Shown here piece after piece: positions 40,535-49,874 of a stretch of DNA of 64,000 nucleotides; the stretch's first letter is position 1, and the number at the start of each line of letters is the position of its first letter. This DNA comes from Halobellus salinus (GTDB lineage Archaea; Halobacteriota; Halobacteria; Halobacteriales; Haloferacaceae), in assembly GCF_014646875.1 (NCBI RefSeq), contig NZ_BMOC01000006.1, positions 62,001 to 126,000 on the forward strand. Direction: 5' to 3'. The position numbers and the translations under genes are program-made. A model generated the notes under the pieces. The model was not told where the DNA came from. It worked only from the letters and a program-made list of their open reading frames with translations, and made no database searches.

Positions 40535-41395
40535 TCAGACGCCGACTTCCGCGCCGACGTACAACACGACGACGAGGAAGATCCACACCACGTCCACGAA
40601 ATGCCAGTACATCGAGGCGGTGCTGACCGAGACGTGACGCTCGGCGGAGTACTGCCCCGCGAGCGCCCGCACGAGGACGACCCCCAGGAGGACGGCGCCG
40701 AGGCTCACGTGGAGGCCGTGGAGCCCAGTGAGCCCGAAGAACGCCGACGCAAAAAAGCCCGAGGTCAGCGTGAACCCCTCGTGGATAATAAATTCGTAGT
40801 ACTCGTAGATCTGTCCGGCGATGAAGACCGCGCCCAGAAGCACCGTGACGACGAGCCAGGACAGGAACTTCCGCCGGTCGTCTTTCCGGATCGCGGTGTG
40901 GGCGAAGTGGAGCGTGACCGACGACAGGATCAAAAGCGTCGTGTTGGCGATGACGAGCGAGCCCGTGAGGTCGGGGATCCCCACGAAGATCGACTCCCAG
41001 TTGCCCGCGCGGATGTAGAAGTAGTAGCCGAACAACGCGCCGAACGTCGCCAGCTCCGACCCGAGGAACGCGAGCATCCCCCACCGGAGCTTGTTGGCGC
41101 TGTCCGGGTTGGCCTCGCGCGACCAGAACGTACTCACGAAGGCGTGGTACACCCAACCGTACAGTCCGACGAGAAAGAGCCCGATCGAGGCGACGAGTGC
41201 CGCGGGGCCGGCGAGGGGGCTGACGAGGCTGGTATCGCCGCGGCCGAGGATGTATAGCGCCGCTGCGACGTAGACCCCGGCCGCGCCGGCGGCGGTGACG
41301 AACGGCCACCAACTCGCCTCGCCGAACCCGCGGGGCCAGTCTTCCACCGCGGGGAGATGGTGTTCGTGGTCGTCGTGTGCGTCTTCGGTACCCAT
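40535..41395 (-). CDS. coxC: Cytochrome c oxidase subunit III
   Basis: This 286-residue protein has a His-rich, acidic N-terminus and seven membrane helices. Subunit III signatures are LRWGMLAFLGSELATFGALF (the E-containing helix 3), TLHFAHTAI, FFGLTGLHGLHVSLGAVLLG and YWHFVDVVWIFLVVVLY. It stabilises the oxidase and is a partner of CoxA, encoded 6 kb away on the same strand. A TTTTTAT box (41419-41425) is centred 27 nt upstream of this ATG, supporting the leaderless start. No other oxidase gene is adjacent. Confidence 0.95.
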   Translation of the reverse strand: MGTEDAHDDHEHHLPAVEDWPRGFGEASWWPFVTAAGAAGVYVAAALYILGRGDTSLVSPLAGPAALVASIGLFLVGLYGWVYHAFVSTFWSREANPDSANKLRWGMLAFLGSELATFGALFGYYFYIRAGNWESIFVGIPDLTGSLVIANTTLLILSSVTLHFAHTAIRKDDRRKFLSWLVVTVLLGAVFIAGQIYEYYEFIIHEGFTLTSGFFASAFFGLTGLHGLHVSLGAVLLGVVLVRALAGQYSAERHVSVSTASMYWHFVDVVWIFLVVVLYVGAEVGV

Positions 41396-41418
41396 ACGCT
41401 GAGGTTTCGCTCCGACGG

Positions 41419-41425
41419 ATAAAAA
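41419..41425 (-). promoter_or_regulatory. TATA box of coxC
   Basis: The minus strand reads TTTTTAT, centred 27 nt upstream of the ATG at 41395, a canonical haloarchaeal spacing. Confidence 0.6.
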
Positions 41426-41488
41426 GCCTCCCAATGCTCGCGAGGGATCCGGGAGAATGTTGAAGTTGTGGCTGGGAGACGTCAAGGT

Positions 41489-42574
41489 ATGAAGACCCTC
41501 CTGATCGGCGTGGGCCAGGCCGGCGGGAAACTCACCCGCGAACTGGTCGACTACGACAACCGGATGGGGTTCGGCGCCGTCCGCGGTGCGGTCGGCGTTA
41601 ACACCGCCGCTGCTGACCTCCGCGACCTCCCGTTCGAGACCGTCCTCGTGGGGCGCGACCGGGTGAACGGCCAGGGCGTCGGCGGCGATAGCGAACTCGG
41701 CGCCGACGTGATGGAGACACACACCCGCGAGGTGCTTGCCACGCTCGAGGGCCGCATCACTGCTGGGATCGAGTCGATCTTCGTCGTGGCGGGGCTGGGT
41801 GGCGGCACCGGCAGCGGCGGCGCGCCGGTGCTTGCCCGCGAACTCGCCCGGGTCTACGACGTGCCGGTCTACGGCCTCGGGATTCTCCCCGGCCGCGACG
41901 AGGGGTCGATGTACCAGGTCAACGCCGGCCGGTCGCTGAAGACGTTCGCCCGCGAGGCCGACGCTTTGGTGCTCGTCGACAACGACGCGTTCCGGTCGGT
42001 TGGTGAGAGCCTCACCGGTGGGTTCGACGCGATCAACCGCGAAGTCGCAAAACGGGCGGGGTTGTTACTCGCCGCCGGCGAGACCGTCGAGGGGGTCGGC
42101 GAGAGCGTGGTTGACTCCTCGGAGATCATCAACACGCTCCGCAGCGGCGGGATCGCGGCGCTGGGGTATGCCGCCGCGGAAGCCGCGCCCGAGGCGGGAG
42201 AGAACATCAACACCGTCGTGAGCACCACACGCCAGGCGGTGCTCACCGGGTCGAGTCTCCCGGACGCCACCGACGCCGACGCCGCGCTCCTGATCGTCGC
42301 GGGTGACCCCGACGCCGTCCCGCGGAAGGGTGTCGAGCGCGCCCGAAAATGGGTCGAGGAGGAGACCGGGAGCCTTCAGGTCCGCGGCGGCGACTTCCCG
42401 CTGTCGAGCGGTCGACTCGCGGCCGTTGTGCTGCTCGGCGGCGTCGAGCGCTCCGAGCGACTCCAGTCGTTTATCGACCGCGCCTCGGAGGCACAACAGT
42501 CCGAAAAGAGCGACGAGTCCGCAGCGGATCCCGCCGCAGAGTGGGCGAGCGACGACCTCGACGACCTGGTGTAG
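41489..42574 (+). CDS. cetZ: CetZ-family tubulin/FtsZ-like cytoskeletal GTPase
   Basis: This 361-residue protein begins MKTLLIGVGQAGGKLTREL and has the tubulin signature AGLGGGTGSGGAP (about residues 100-112). The T7 loop and C-terminal domain follow. CetZ proteins control cell shape and motility in haloarchaea and are distinct from FtsZ. Haloarchaea usually have several; I cannot say which (CetZ1, 2 or other) this is. I start it at MKTLLIG (41489) rather than an upstream GTG. The gene is divergent from coxC. Confidence 0.93.
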   Translation: MKTLLIGVGQAGGKLTRELVDYDNRMGFGAVRGAVGVNTAAADLRDLPFETVLVGRDRVNGQGVGGDSELGADVMETHTREVLATLEGRITAGIESIFVVAGLGGGTGSGGAPVLARELARVYDVPVYGLGILPGRDEGSMYQVNAGRSLKTFAREADALVLVDNDAFRSVGESLTGGFDAINREVAKRAGLLLAAGETVEGVGESVVDSSEIINTLRSGGIAALGYAAAEAAPEAGENINTVVSTTRQAVLTGSSLPDATDADAALLIVAGDPDAVPRKGVERARKWVEEETGSLQVRGGDFPLSSGRLAAVVLLGGVERSERLQSFIDRASEAQQSEKSDESAADPAAEWASDDLDDLV

Positions 42575-42607
42575 TCGCCGACTCCGGGGTGACCGGTCAG
42601 ACGAGAG

Positions 42608-43954
42608 CTACTTACAGAGGCTCGCGCCGTCGAACTCCGTCCGCGTGTAATCGACCTCCAGGAGGTCAAGGATGGTCGGCGCGATGTCATAGAGGTCGGC
42701 GTCGTCGATTGCGATGTCGGGGTCATCGACGAACAGCGAGGCGTTGTCGAAGCTGTGCATCCCGTTTCTCGGTCCGACCCCGAACACCTCGTCGTGACCC
42801 GTGAAGCCGGATTTGAGGTCGAAGCCGTGGGTCGGCACGACCACGAGGTCGGGTGCGATGTCGTCGTGGTCGCCGCGGAAGGCGTCCTCCTTCTCGACCA
42901 CGCGGTCGGCGACCGGCTTGCCGTCGGGGCCTTCGAGGGCCTCGAGGTCGGCTTTAAGCTCCGCGCGGACCGAGTCGTACTCTGACTCGGGAACGGCGCC
43001 GTCGGGCTCGCGACCCTCGAGGTTGACGTAGAACCGCCCCGGGATGAACGAGTACGCTCGGGTGTCCCCGGAGACGTCGCCGAGTTCCTCGTGGTCGTCG
43101 TCCTCGTAGGAGAGCCACCCCTGCTCTTCGAGCCACGCGTTACAGTGGACCTCGTAGTCCAGCGACGTGAACCCGTGGTCCGACGCCACCACGAGTGTCA
43201 CGTCCTCGGGCAGTGACTCGCGGATCTTCCCGACGTACTCGTCGACTGCCTCGTAGAACCCGAGGAACGCTTCCTTGTTACCGCCGTGGCGCTCGTAATC
43301 CTCGAACAGGAAGTGGTTCACCCGGTCGGTGGTCATGAACACGCCGAAAAAGAGGTCCCAGTCGTCGCGGTCGAGCACCGATCGGAACGTCTGGAAGCGC
43401 TTGTCGAGGGTTTCGTGGGCGTCCTCGACGAACTCGGTCTTGTCGTCGGCGTGGCCGAGTTTCGCGTTGACGTCGATTCGGTACCCTGCCTCGTCGAGTT
43501 CGTCACGGAACGACTCCGGGTGGGCGGCCTTTTCAACGCCCGGCGACAGAAACCCCGAGACCATACGCTGGACGTCCCGCTGCGGCGGGAACGTCACCGG
43601 AACGTTGAGCACGCTAGCCTGGCGACCGGCGTCGGTGACGCGGTCCCACAGGCGGGTTGCCTGGACGTCCCGCCCCATCGGGACGTAGGTGTCGTACGAG
43701 CCGACCTCGCGGTCTTGGAACCCGTACACCCCGGTCTCGCCGGGATTCACGCCGGTTGTCAGCGACGGCCAACACGCCGAGGACTCCGGCGGAACGATGC
43801 TGTCGATAGCGCCGGCGCTGCCCTCGTCGGCGAGCGCGGCGAAGTTCGGAAACCGCTCGGGGTTGTCGGCGAGTAGGCTGAACGGAACGCCGTCGACGCC
43901 GACGAATGCGACGCGCGGGTCGCTCTCCCCGCGCAGCCGGTCGAACAATCCCAT
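42608..43954 (-). CDS. AlkP-superfamily phosphodiesterase/nucleotide pyrophosphatase
   Basis: This 448-residue protein has the superfamily features: FVGVDGVPFSLL (first metal Asp), PPESSACWPSLTTGVNPG (nucleophile region), DHGFTSLDYEVH (metal Asp/His) and GFTGHDEVFGVGPRNGMHS (metal His). It is related to archaeal predicted phosphohydrolases acting on nucleotide or sugar-phosphate esters. No signal peptide is visible, so it is cytoplasmic. A TTCTTATG box lies 27 nt upstream. It is convergent with cetZ, with a 33-bp gap. Confidence 0.88.
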   Translation of the reverse strand: MGLFDRLRGESDPRVAFVGVDGVPFSLLADNPERFPNFAALADEGSAGAIDSIVPPESSACWPSLTTGVNPGETGVYGFQDREVGSYDTYVPMGRDVQATRLWDRVTDAGRQASVLNVPVTFPPQRDVQRMVSGFLSPGVEKAAHPESFRDELDEAGYRIDVNAKLGHADDKTEFVEDAHETLDKRFQTFRSVLDRDDWDLFFGVFMTTDRVNHFLFEDYERHGGNKEAFLGFYEAVDEYVGKIRESLPEDVTLVVASDHGFTSLDYEVHCNAWLEEQGWLSYEDDDHEELGDVSGDTRAYSFIPGRFYVNLEGREPDGAVPESEYDSVRAELKADLEALEGPDGKPVADRVVEKEDAFRGDHDDIAPDLVVVPTHGFDLKSGFTGHDEVFGVGPRNGMHSFDNASLFVDDPDIAIDDADLYDIAPTILDLLEVDYTRTEFDGASLCK

Positions 43955-44100
43955 ACACATCGTTCTCCCCGGCGCTCATAAGAACTTTCGTCTCCGTCCG
44001 GGCGGCGGGTGAATCCGGCGGGCGCCGGCGCCCGCTGCCCCGGGGTCGATCGCTGCGGCGAAGAAGCGAAGTACACCCCGGCGTAACTACTAACCAGGCC

Positions 44101-44565
44101 GTGAAGGAGTTCGAACGAAAGCAGCTGTTGGAGCGGGTCAACCGCGAGGCCGCAACCGTCGGCGCGGAGATCCCGGAGACAATCGACATCCAGGGCGAGG
44201 AGGTAGACCTCCGGGAGTTCGTCTTCGAGATCAAGCGGCGGGACACCGTCCCGCCCGGGGAGCGCGACCGGGTCGAACGCGCGAAAAAGAACCTCCGCCG
44301 GGAGCGGCTCCAGCGCGTCCAGCGCATCGAGGACGGGTCGGTTACGTACGAGAACGGCGAACGGATCGCCGAGAGCGTCATCGGGATCGACCGCGCGCTG
44401 AACGCCCTCGAGCAGCTCCGGCCGGTCGACCTCGACGGTGAGGCCGACCGCAAGGAAGCCGCCGACCGGAAACGGTGGATGAACTTCCTGAAACAGGCGC
44501 TGGGCCGCGACGACGGGGTGTCGTCTCAGGGCGGCCGGGGCCGGAGCCGAGGTGGCGGGCTGTGA
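44101..44565 (+). CDS. DUF5788 family protein
   Basis: This 154-residue protein starts at GTG with VKEFERKQLLERVNREAATV. It contains IDIQGEEVDLREFVFEIKRR, then a positively charged coiled helix (ERDRVERAKKNLRRERLQRV) and a basic C-terminal tail. I recognise DUF5788 of haloarchaea. The basic helices and tail suggest nucleic acid binding, but this is inference. The polX gene overlaps its stop (GTGA), so the two are translationally coupled. Confidence 0.85.
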   Translation: MKEFERKQLLERVNREAATVGAEIPETIDIQGEEVDLREFVFEIKRRDTVPPGERDRVERAKKNLRRERLQRVQRIEDGSVTYENGERIAESVIGIDRALNALEQLRPVDLDGEADRKEAADRKRWMNFLKQALGRDDGVSSQGGRGRSRGGGL

Positions 44566-46313
44566 GCCGTACCGACGAGGTGGCGAACCGACTCGAGGAG
44601 TTCGCCGACCTCCTCGAAGCCGACGGTGTCGAGTACAAACCCAACGTCTACCGCCGCGCCGCCGAAAGTGTCAGAGAACACACCCGACCGATCGAGGACC
44701 TCGCCGCCGAGGGCGAGGAGGCGGTAGCGACGATCGACGGCGTCGGCGACGCGATCTCCGCGAAGATTGTCGAGTACATCGACACCGGGGAGATCGAGGA
44801 ATTGGAGTCGCTCCGGGAGGACCTCCCAGTCGACATCGCCGCGCTCACGCGCGTCGAGGGCGTCGGCCCGAAGACCGTCGGCACGCTTTTCGAGGAACTC
44901 GGGGTCACCTCCCTCGACGACCTCGCGGCGGCCGCCGAAGCGGGTCGGATTCGGGAGGTGAAGGGGTTCGGCCCCAAGACCGAGCAGAACGTCCGTGAGA
45001 ACGTCGCGTTCGCGCGGGAGGCGCAGGCCCGGGAGCGGTTGGGCGACGCGCGCCCGCTCGCGGAAGACGCGCTGCGGTATCTCCGCGGTCTCAACGCGGT
45101 CGACGCGGTCGAGATTGCGGGGTCGATCCGGCGGTGGCGCGACACCACCGGCGACGTGGACGTGTTGGTCGCGTCGGCGGAGGGTCCCGAAGTCATCGAC
45201 GCGTTCGTCGAGTGGCCGGCCGCGACCGACACGATCGAGGCCGGCGACTCGAAGGCGAGCGTCCGCGCCGGCGGGATGCGGGTCGACCTCCGGGTCGTCG
45301 TCTCCGACGAGTTCGGGGCGGCGCTGCAGTATTTCACCGGAAGCAAAGACCACAATGTCGCGCTCCGGAACCGCGCGATCGCGCGCGACCTGAAGATGAA
45401 CGAGTACGGCGTTTTCGACGTGTCCGGCGTCGATGATCCCGACGCCGGCCAGCGGGTGGGCGAGCGGGTCGCGGGCGGGACGGAGGCGTCGATGTACGAC
45501 GCGCTGGGGCTCCCGGCCATTCCCCCGGAGCTCCGCGAGGGAACCGGCGAGATCGAGGCCGCGGCCGCGGGGGAGCTGCCGGACCTGGTCGCGGTCGAGG
45601 CGGTCTGCGGCGACCTCCACACCCACACCGAGTGGTCCGACGGCGGGCACTCGATCGCCGAGATGGTGACCGCGGCCGCGGCGCGCGGCGACGACTACTA
45701 CGCGGTGACCGACCACGCGACCGGCCCGGGGATGGTCGGCAGTGTCGGCCTCACCGACGACGACCTCCGGGAGCAGGCGGCCGCCGTTGACCACGCCCGC
45801 GGAGACCTCGGCGACATCACGCTGCTCCATGGCGTCGAGACCAACATCGACGCCGAGGGGGATCTCTCGACCGGCGACGACCTGCTCGAAACCCTCGATG
45901 TGGTGGTCGCCTCACCCCACGCCGCGCTCGGACAGGACCGGGAGACCGCGACAGACCGACTGGTCCGGGCGGTCGAACACCCGAGCGTCGACATCCTAGG
46001 GCATCCAACCGGTCGGCTGATCACCGAACGCGAGGGGTTGACCCCGGACATCGAGCGGGTCGCCACGGCCGCGGCCGACGCCGGAACGGCACTCGAGATC
46101 AACGCCGACCCCGCGCGGCTCGACCTCCGCGGGGAACTCGTTCGGGTCGCGGTCGACGTGGGTGCGACGGTCGTCGTCGACACCGACGCCCACACGCCCG
46201 GTGCGCTCGAGTGCGTGCGATACGGCGTCCACACGGCGCGCCGCGGGTGGTGCGTGGCGGGCGACCTGCTCAACGCCAGGGGCGTCGAGGGCCTCCGGTC
46301 GTTCCTCCACTGA
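44562..46313 (+). CDS. polX: DNA polymerase/3'-5' exonuclease PolX
   Basis: This 583-residue protein has N-terminal helix-hairpin-helix segments (about 50-125, VEGVGPKTVGTLF), a family X nucleotidyltransferase domain (AGSIRRW... GDVDVLV, catalytic Asps at about 200-205) and a C-terminal PHP domain (CGDLHTHTEWSDG at about 345, HGVETNID, DTDAH). PolX fills gaps in base excision repair; the PHP domain gives 3'-5' exonuclease. The GTG start overlaps the DUF5788 stop. The Mut7-C gene follows after 1 bp, so this is a three-gene operon. Confidence 0.95.
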   Translation: MSRTDEVANRLEEFADLLEADGVEYKPNVYRRAAESVREHTRPIEDLAAEGEEAVATIDGVGDAISAKIVEYIDTGEIEELESLREDLPVDIAALTRVEGVGPKTVGTLFEELGVTSLDDLAAAAEAGRIREVKGFGPKTEQNVRENVAFAREAQARERLGDARPLAEDALRYLRGLNAVDAVEIAGSIRRWRDTTGDVDVLVASAEGPEVIDAFVEWPAATDTIEAGDSKASVRAGGMRVDLRVVVSDEFGAALQYFTGSKDHNVALRNRAIARDLKMNEYGVFDVSGVDDPDAGQRVGERVAGGTEASMYDALGLPAIPPELREGTGEIEAAAAGELPDLVAVEAVCGDLHTHTEWSDGGHSIAEMVTAAAARGDDYYAVTDHATGPGMVGSVGLTDDDLREQAAAVDHARGDLGDITLLHGVETNIDAEGDLSTGDDLLETLDVVVASPHAALGQDRETATDRLVRAVEHPSVDILGHPTGRLITEREGLTPDIERVATAAADAGTALEINADPARLDLRGELVRVAVDVGATVVVDTDAHTPGALECVRYGVHTARRGWCVAGDLLNARGVEGLRSFLH

Positions 46314-46314
46314 G

Positions 46315-46779
46315 ATGGACCACCGACTGCTACTCGACGCGATGCTCGGGAAACTGGCGACCTACCTCCGGATGTGCGGGTACGACGCTGCGTACGTGCT
46401 CGACGGGATCGACGATCCGACGGCGGGACCCACCGACGACGAGGTCATCGCTCGGGGCCGACGGTCGGACCGGACGGTCCTCACCCGCGACCGGGAACTC
46501 GCCGCGTGCGCCGACGACGCGATCCTGCTCCGGTCCCGGGAGGTGGTGGACCAGCTTTCGGAGTTGCGGGCGGCGGGGTACGACCTCTCGCTCGACGCGA
46601 CCCCGACGCGGTGCGGGGCCTGCAACGGCCCGGTCGACGCCGTCGACCCGGGCGAGTCGGGACCGCCGTACGCGCCCGATCCCGCCGACACCGACTGTTT
46701 CCGGTGTCAGGAGTGTGAGCGGGTGTTTTGGAAGGGGGGACACTGGGACGACGTGCGGGCGACGCTCACATCACTGTAG
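46315..46779 (+). CDS. Mut7-C RNase domain protein
   Basis: This 154-residue protein begins DHRLLLDAMLGKLATYLRMCGYD. It has the Mut7-C/PIN-like acidic residues (LLDAMLG, DDEVIARG, TRDRELA) and a C-terminal zinc ribbon (CGAC and CQEC). It starts one base after the polX stop. Members of the family are predicted RNases. The polX neighbourhood suggests a repair context, but the link is positional. Confidence 0.9.
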   Translation: MDHRLLLDAMLGKLATYLRMCGYDAAYVLDGIDDPTAGPTDDEVIARGRRSDRTVLTRDRELAACADDAILLRSREVVDQLSELRAAGYDLSLDATPTRCGACNGPVDAVDPGESGPPYAPDPADTDCFRCQECERVFWKGGHWDDVRATLTSL

Positions 46780-46794
46780 AACAGGGCCGCGCTC

Positions 46795-47763
46795 TCAGCG
46801 TCGGTGCCGTCTCGCTTTCGCCCGCGACTCCCACTGTGTACACGGGTCCATATCGCCCATCAACTCCTCGTGGGCGCCGCAGTAGGGTTGGATCCCCTCG
46901 TCGGTCCGGACGTACTCGAAATGCGCGCAGTTCCCGCAGTAGACGTCGCCGGCGGCGCGATCGGAGCCAGTGGATCGGCCGCGTCCGTTCCCGCTGTTCG
47001 AGGTCGATGACACCGCGCCGGAACGGCGGTCGGTCGTGGGTTTCGGTGTCGACGCCGCTGGCTGCGCCCCCGACTCGTCGAGCGGCGACGTGATCGACCC
47101 CGAAGCGGTGCCGCCGTCGGACGCCGCCCCCGGACCGTTGGAGACCGTCCCCGAACCGCCGGTCTGTGTCTTCACGCCCCCGTCCGGCGTGTTTCCGAAA
47201 AAGCCGATACCGCCGCCGGTATGCCGGTTCGACCGCTCAACGGGGACGTATCTGGTCTCGCTCGTTCGCGTCACGTTCACCCGTGCGGTGCCGCCGGGGT
47301 CGTTGCGCGTTTTGAAATTCGCGACACCGGCGAACAGACACCAGAATGTCAACAGCACCCCAAGCGAGTAGAGCCCTACCGTCGCGAGCGTCAGGTTGGG
47401 CTTGCCCGCCCCGCAGACCGACCCCGACCACCGACACGGGTACGCGTGGACGAAGAGCGCGACGCCGACGACGCCGATCCCGGCACCGATCACCGCCGCG
47501 GCCTTCGTGAGCCGTCCCGACGGCAGGATCGCGAAGACGCCGAGAAACACCGCGGGGACGCCGACGCCGGCGAGCACACCGCCGAGTTGTCGTTTGGCCG
47601 TGAGTGCGGCCACGTCGGTGCCGTAGACGACACCCGTGGTTGCGACGACGACGCCGGCCACCGCGAGCAGCGACCCGGCGGCGAACAGTCCCAACCCGAA
47701 CGTGAGTCGCCGGAGGCTCACCACCCGTTTTTTCCCCTCGTATACCTCCGAAAGGCTGGGCAT
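46795..47763 (-). CDS. Membrane protein with C-terminal zinc knuckle (DUF7139-like)
   Basis: This 322-residue protein begins MPSLSEVYEGKKRVVSLRRL. Four hydrophobic helices (about 19-45, 57-78, 84-105 and 127-148) are followed by a disordered Gly/Ser/Thr-rich linker (about 170-265). The C-terminal 45 residues have the pattern YCGNCAHFEY...YCGAHEELM...DPCTQW, a small zinc site. The family number is from memory. The architecture suggests a membrane protein with a cytosolic sensory or docking knuckle. It is convergent with the Mut7-C gene. Confidence 0.78.
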   Translation of the reverse strand: MPSLSEVYEGKKRVVSLRRLTFGLGLFAAGSLLAVAGVVVATTGVVYGTDVAALTAKRQLGGVLAGVGVPAVFLGVFAILPSGRLTKAAAVIGAGIGVVGVALFVHAYPCRWSGSVCGAGKPNLTLATVGLYSLGVLLTFWCLFAGVANFKTRNDPGGTARVNVTRTSETRYVPVERSNRHTGGGIGFFGNTPDGGVKTQTGGSGTVSNGPGAASDGGTASGSITSPLDESGAQPAASTPKPTTDRRSGAVSSTSNSGNGRGRSTGSDRAAGDVYCGNCAHFEYVRTDEGIQPYCGAHEELMGDMDPCTQWESRAKARRHRR

Positions 47764-47925
47764 ACCGGGCCTTCGTGGTCACCCCACAAAACGGTGTGTC
47801 AGACGGACGTCCGACGGCGGGGCCCGGCAGTGGACCGGTCGAACGCGCCGGTGAGGCGCTGTCGGCACCGCCCGTTCCCGGAGCGTGCCGAAGGGGTTAT
47901 TTCGGGCGACGAACAATCCGGGCGT

Positions 47926-48213
47926 ATGGCAGACGACGCCGAGACAGACGAAGACGAACCCGTCGTCGAACTGGGCGAGGCGGCGCCCGTCGAAGGGCAA
48001 CCCCTTGCGCGGGTCGCCGCCCGACTCACCTGGCCCCACGAGGTGAGCCGGATCGACGAACAGGAGGGCGACAGCGTCATCCGGACGCCGTCGGGGCCAC
48101 AGCCCGTCTCGGAGGTGCTGGACGACGTCGACGAGACGTACCTCGACTCGAGGCAGGCGTTCGTGACGGCCGTTCGCGACGTCGTCGGTACCGGCCCCGT
48201 CGAAACCGAGTGA
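47926..48213 (+). CDS. DUF5789 family protein
   Basis: This 95-residue acidic protein contains ARLTWPHEVSRIDEQEGDSV and ends TAVRDVVGTGPVETE. I recognise the haloarchaeal DUF5789 family, small and soluble. A TTATTT box (47897-47902) lies 26 nt upstream, supporting the ATG at 47926. Function unknown. Confidence 0.85.
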   Translation: MADDAETDEDEPVVELGEAAPVEGQPLARVAARLTWPHEVSRIDEQEGDSVIRTPSGPQPVSEVLDDVDETYLDSRQAFVTAVRDVVGTGPVETE

Positions 48214-48229
48214 TCGGGGCCGCGCGACG

Positions 48230-48919
48230 GTGTCAGTCCACGCCCGCATCCGCGCTGCCGCCGGCGAGTCGACCTGGCTGCAGCGCTCGCTCCTCTTCGG
48301 ACTGGCGCTTTCGCTCCTGTGGAGTTCGTGGTCGGTCCCGCCGACCGACCTCACCGCGCGCGTGGTTCGCGATGCCGTTGTCTTCTTTTTCGCACCGGCC
48401 GCGCTCGCGGTGACCCACGGGCGCCGGCTGGGTTATCGGGTCGATCGGATCGCGGTCCGCGACACGCTCCTGCTCGCAGCGTTTGTGCTCCCCTTCTACC
48501 TCGTCGGGTCGGCACTACCGAGCATTCGAGCGTACTACCCGATGTGGCAGACCACCACCGCGTTGGGGTCGTTTCTCCCGCACACTCTCCAACAGTTTGC
48601 GGTGGTCGTCGCCGCCGAGACCTACTACCGCGGGCTGCTCTGTGTCGGCGTCAGCGACGACTTCGGGTTCAAGAGCGTCTTCATCAGCCCCGTGGTGTAC
48701 GCGCTCCACCACGTCGGGAAGCCCCCGATCGAACTGCTGCTCTCGGGCCCTACGGACGTGCTATTCGGCGCGGTCGACTACCACAGCCGGTCGATCCTCC
48801 CGTCGATCGTCGCCCACGGCCTGGGGCTGACGCTGCTCGACTGGCTCGCGCTCCACGACCCGCTCGTCCCGCCGTCGGAGGTGGTGGCGGCCCTGCGGTG
48901 GCTTCCGGTGCCGCTGTGA
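48230..48919 (+). CDS. CPBP-family intramembrane metalloprotease-like protein
   Basis: This 229-residue protein starts at GTG and has about six hydrophobic helices. The CPBP/Abi signature is present as VVAAETYYRGLL (the second E of EExxxR is Thr here), followed by VVYALHHVG and VAHGLGLTLLDW. The missing Glu suggests reduced or absent protease activity, or an annotation-level divergence. It may act as a membrane chaperone or CAAX-type protease. It lies 16 bp after the DUF5789 gene. Confidence 0.82.
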   Translation: MSVHARIRAAAGESTWLQRSLLFGLALSLLWSSWSVPPTDLTARVVRDAVVFFFAPAALAVTHGRRLGYRVDRIAVRDTLLLAAFVLPFYLVGSALPSIRAYYPMWQTTTALGSFLPHTLQQFAVVVAAETYYRGLLCVGVSDDFGFKSVFISPVVYALHHVGKPPIELLLSGPTDVLFGAVDYHSRSILPSIVAHGLGLTLLDWLALHDPLVPPSEVVAALRWLPVPL

Positions 48920-48962
48920 CCCGGGTCGCCGGCTCGTCGGGAGACAGTGTGAAAAATCCGTA

Positions 48963-49271
48963 TCAGGAGTGGCGGGTGCCCGACAGCCGCGTCCGCCGCT
49001 CTTCGAACTCCGCGTCGTCGATGTCGCCCGTCGCGTAGCGCCGTCTGAGGACGGCCAACGCTTCGTCCTGTGTGTCGGTTGGAGTGGTGGACCCCCCGTC
49101 TTGCAGCGACCGAAACACCAGATACACCACCCCGACGAGGGCGACGAGCGCGAGTCCCACCCACAGCGGGCCCCAGTGGGTCCCACCGACGACTCCACCG
49201 GCCCCACCCATCGGCCCGTAGTGTGCGCCGTGCTGTCCCGAGTGCTGCAGGAGTACTGGTAGGATGTGCAT
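48963..49271 (-). CDS. SHOCT-domain membrane protein
   Basis: This 102-residue protein has a His/Gly-rich N-terminus (QHSGQHGAHYG), one transmembrane helix (about 36-58, WVGLALVALVGVVYLVF) and a C-terminal SHOCT motif of about 30 residues (ALAVLRRRYATGDIDDAEFE). SHOCT is a short oligomerisation motif at the ends of membrane or secreted proteins. The start MHILPVL is preferred. Function unknown. Confidence 0.83.
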   Translation of the reverse strand: MHILPVLLQHSGQHGAHYGPMGGAGGVVGGTHWGPLWVGLALVALVGVVYLVFRSLQDGGSTTPTDTQDEALAVLRRRYATGDIDDAEFEERRTRLSGTRHS

Positions 49272-49412
49272 CTGTGTTGCCTCCCCGGTTGGGTGTCGGC
49301 CCGGGATTCGCCTAAGTGGGGCGACGGTTCCCAGTCCGTGAGAACACGTTTGGGCTGCCGGTCTACGACCCAACCCGTACGTTTTCGTCGGTCCGGCGCG
49401 TACCGTTCGAGG

Positions 49413-49862
49413 ATGACACTACCCATCGACCCGGCGGCGATTGCGAGCGGCGACATCGGCGAGGAACGCGCGACGCTCCGGATGGACCACGAGGCGGCGG
49501 TCGAACACGTCCGCGAAACGTTCGTCGACGCGGGGTTCGGCATCGCCACGGAGTTTTCCCCCTCGGAGATGCTCAACGAGAAGGTGGACGCCGGGCGGGA
49601 CCCCTACCACGTGCTCGGCGCGTGTAACCCGACGATGGCGGACCGCGCGCTCGACGCGACCGACCGGCGGATCGGGGGACTGTTCCCGTGTAACGTCGTG
49701 GTCTGGCAGGAGAACCCCGGGGTTCAGACCGTCTACCACGTGAGTATTATGCGTATCGCGCGGCTGCTCGGGGTGGCTGCGGACGGCGACGCGATGGACG
49801 ACATCATCGCCGATACGGGCGAGTTGGTCGACGAGGCGTTCGGCAACCTCAACGCGGCGTAG
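49413..49862 (+). CDS. DUF302 family protein
   Basis: This 149-residue protein matches DUF302, which has an alpha/beta fold often fused or paired with stress proteins. It contains AVEHVRETFVDAGFGIATEFSPSEMLNEK, the loop YHVLGACNPTMADRALDATD and PCNVVVWQ. A cysteine at GACNP and another at FPCNV suggest a possible metal or redox site. Function unknown. Confidence 0.88.
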   Translation: MTLPIDPAAIASGDIGEERATLRMDHEAAVEHVRETFVDAGFGIATEFSPSEMLNEKVDAGRDPYHVLGACNPTMADRALDATDRRIGGLFPCNVVVWQENPGVQTVYHVSIMRIARLLGVAADGDAMDDIIADTGELVDEAFGNLNAA

Positions 49863-49874
49863 TCGGTCCGGCGA

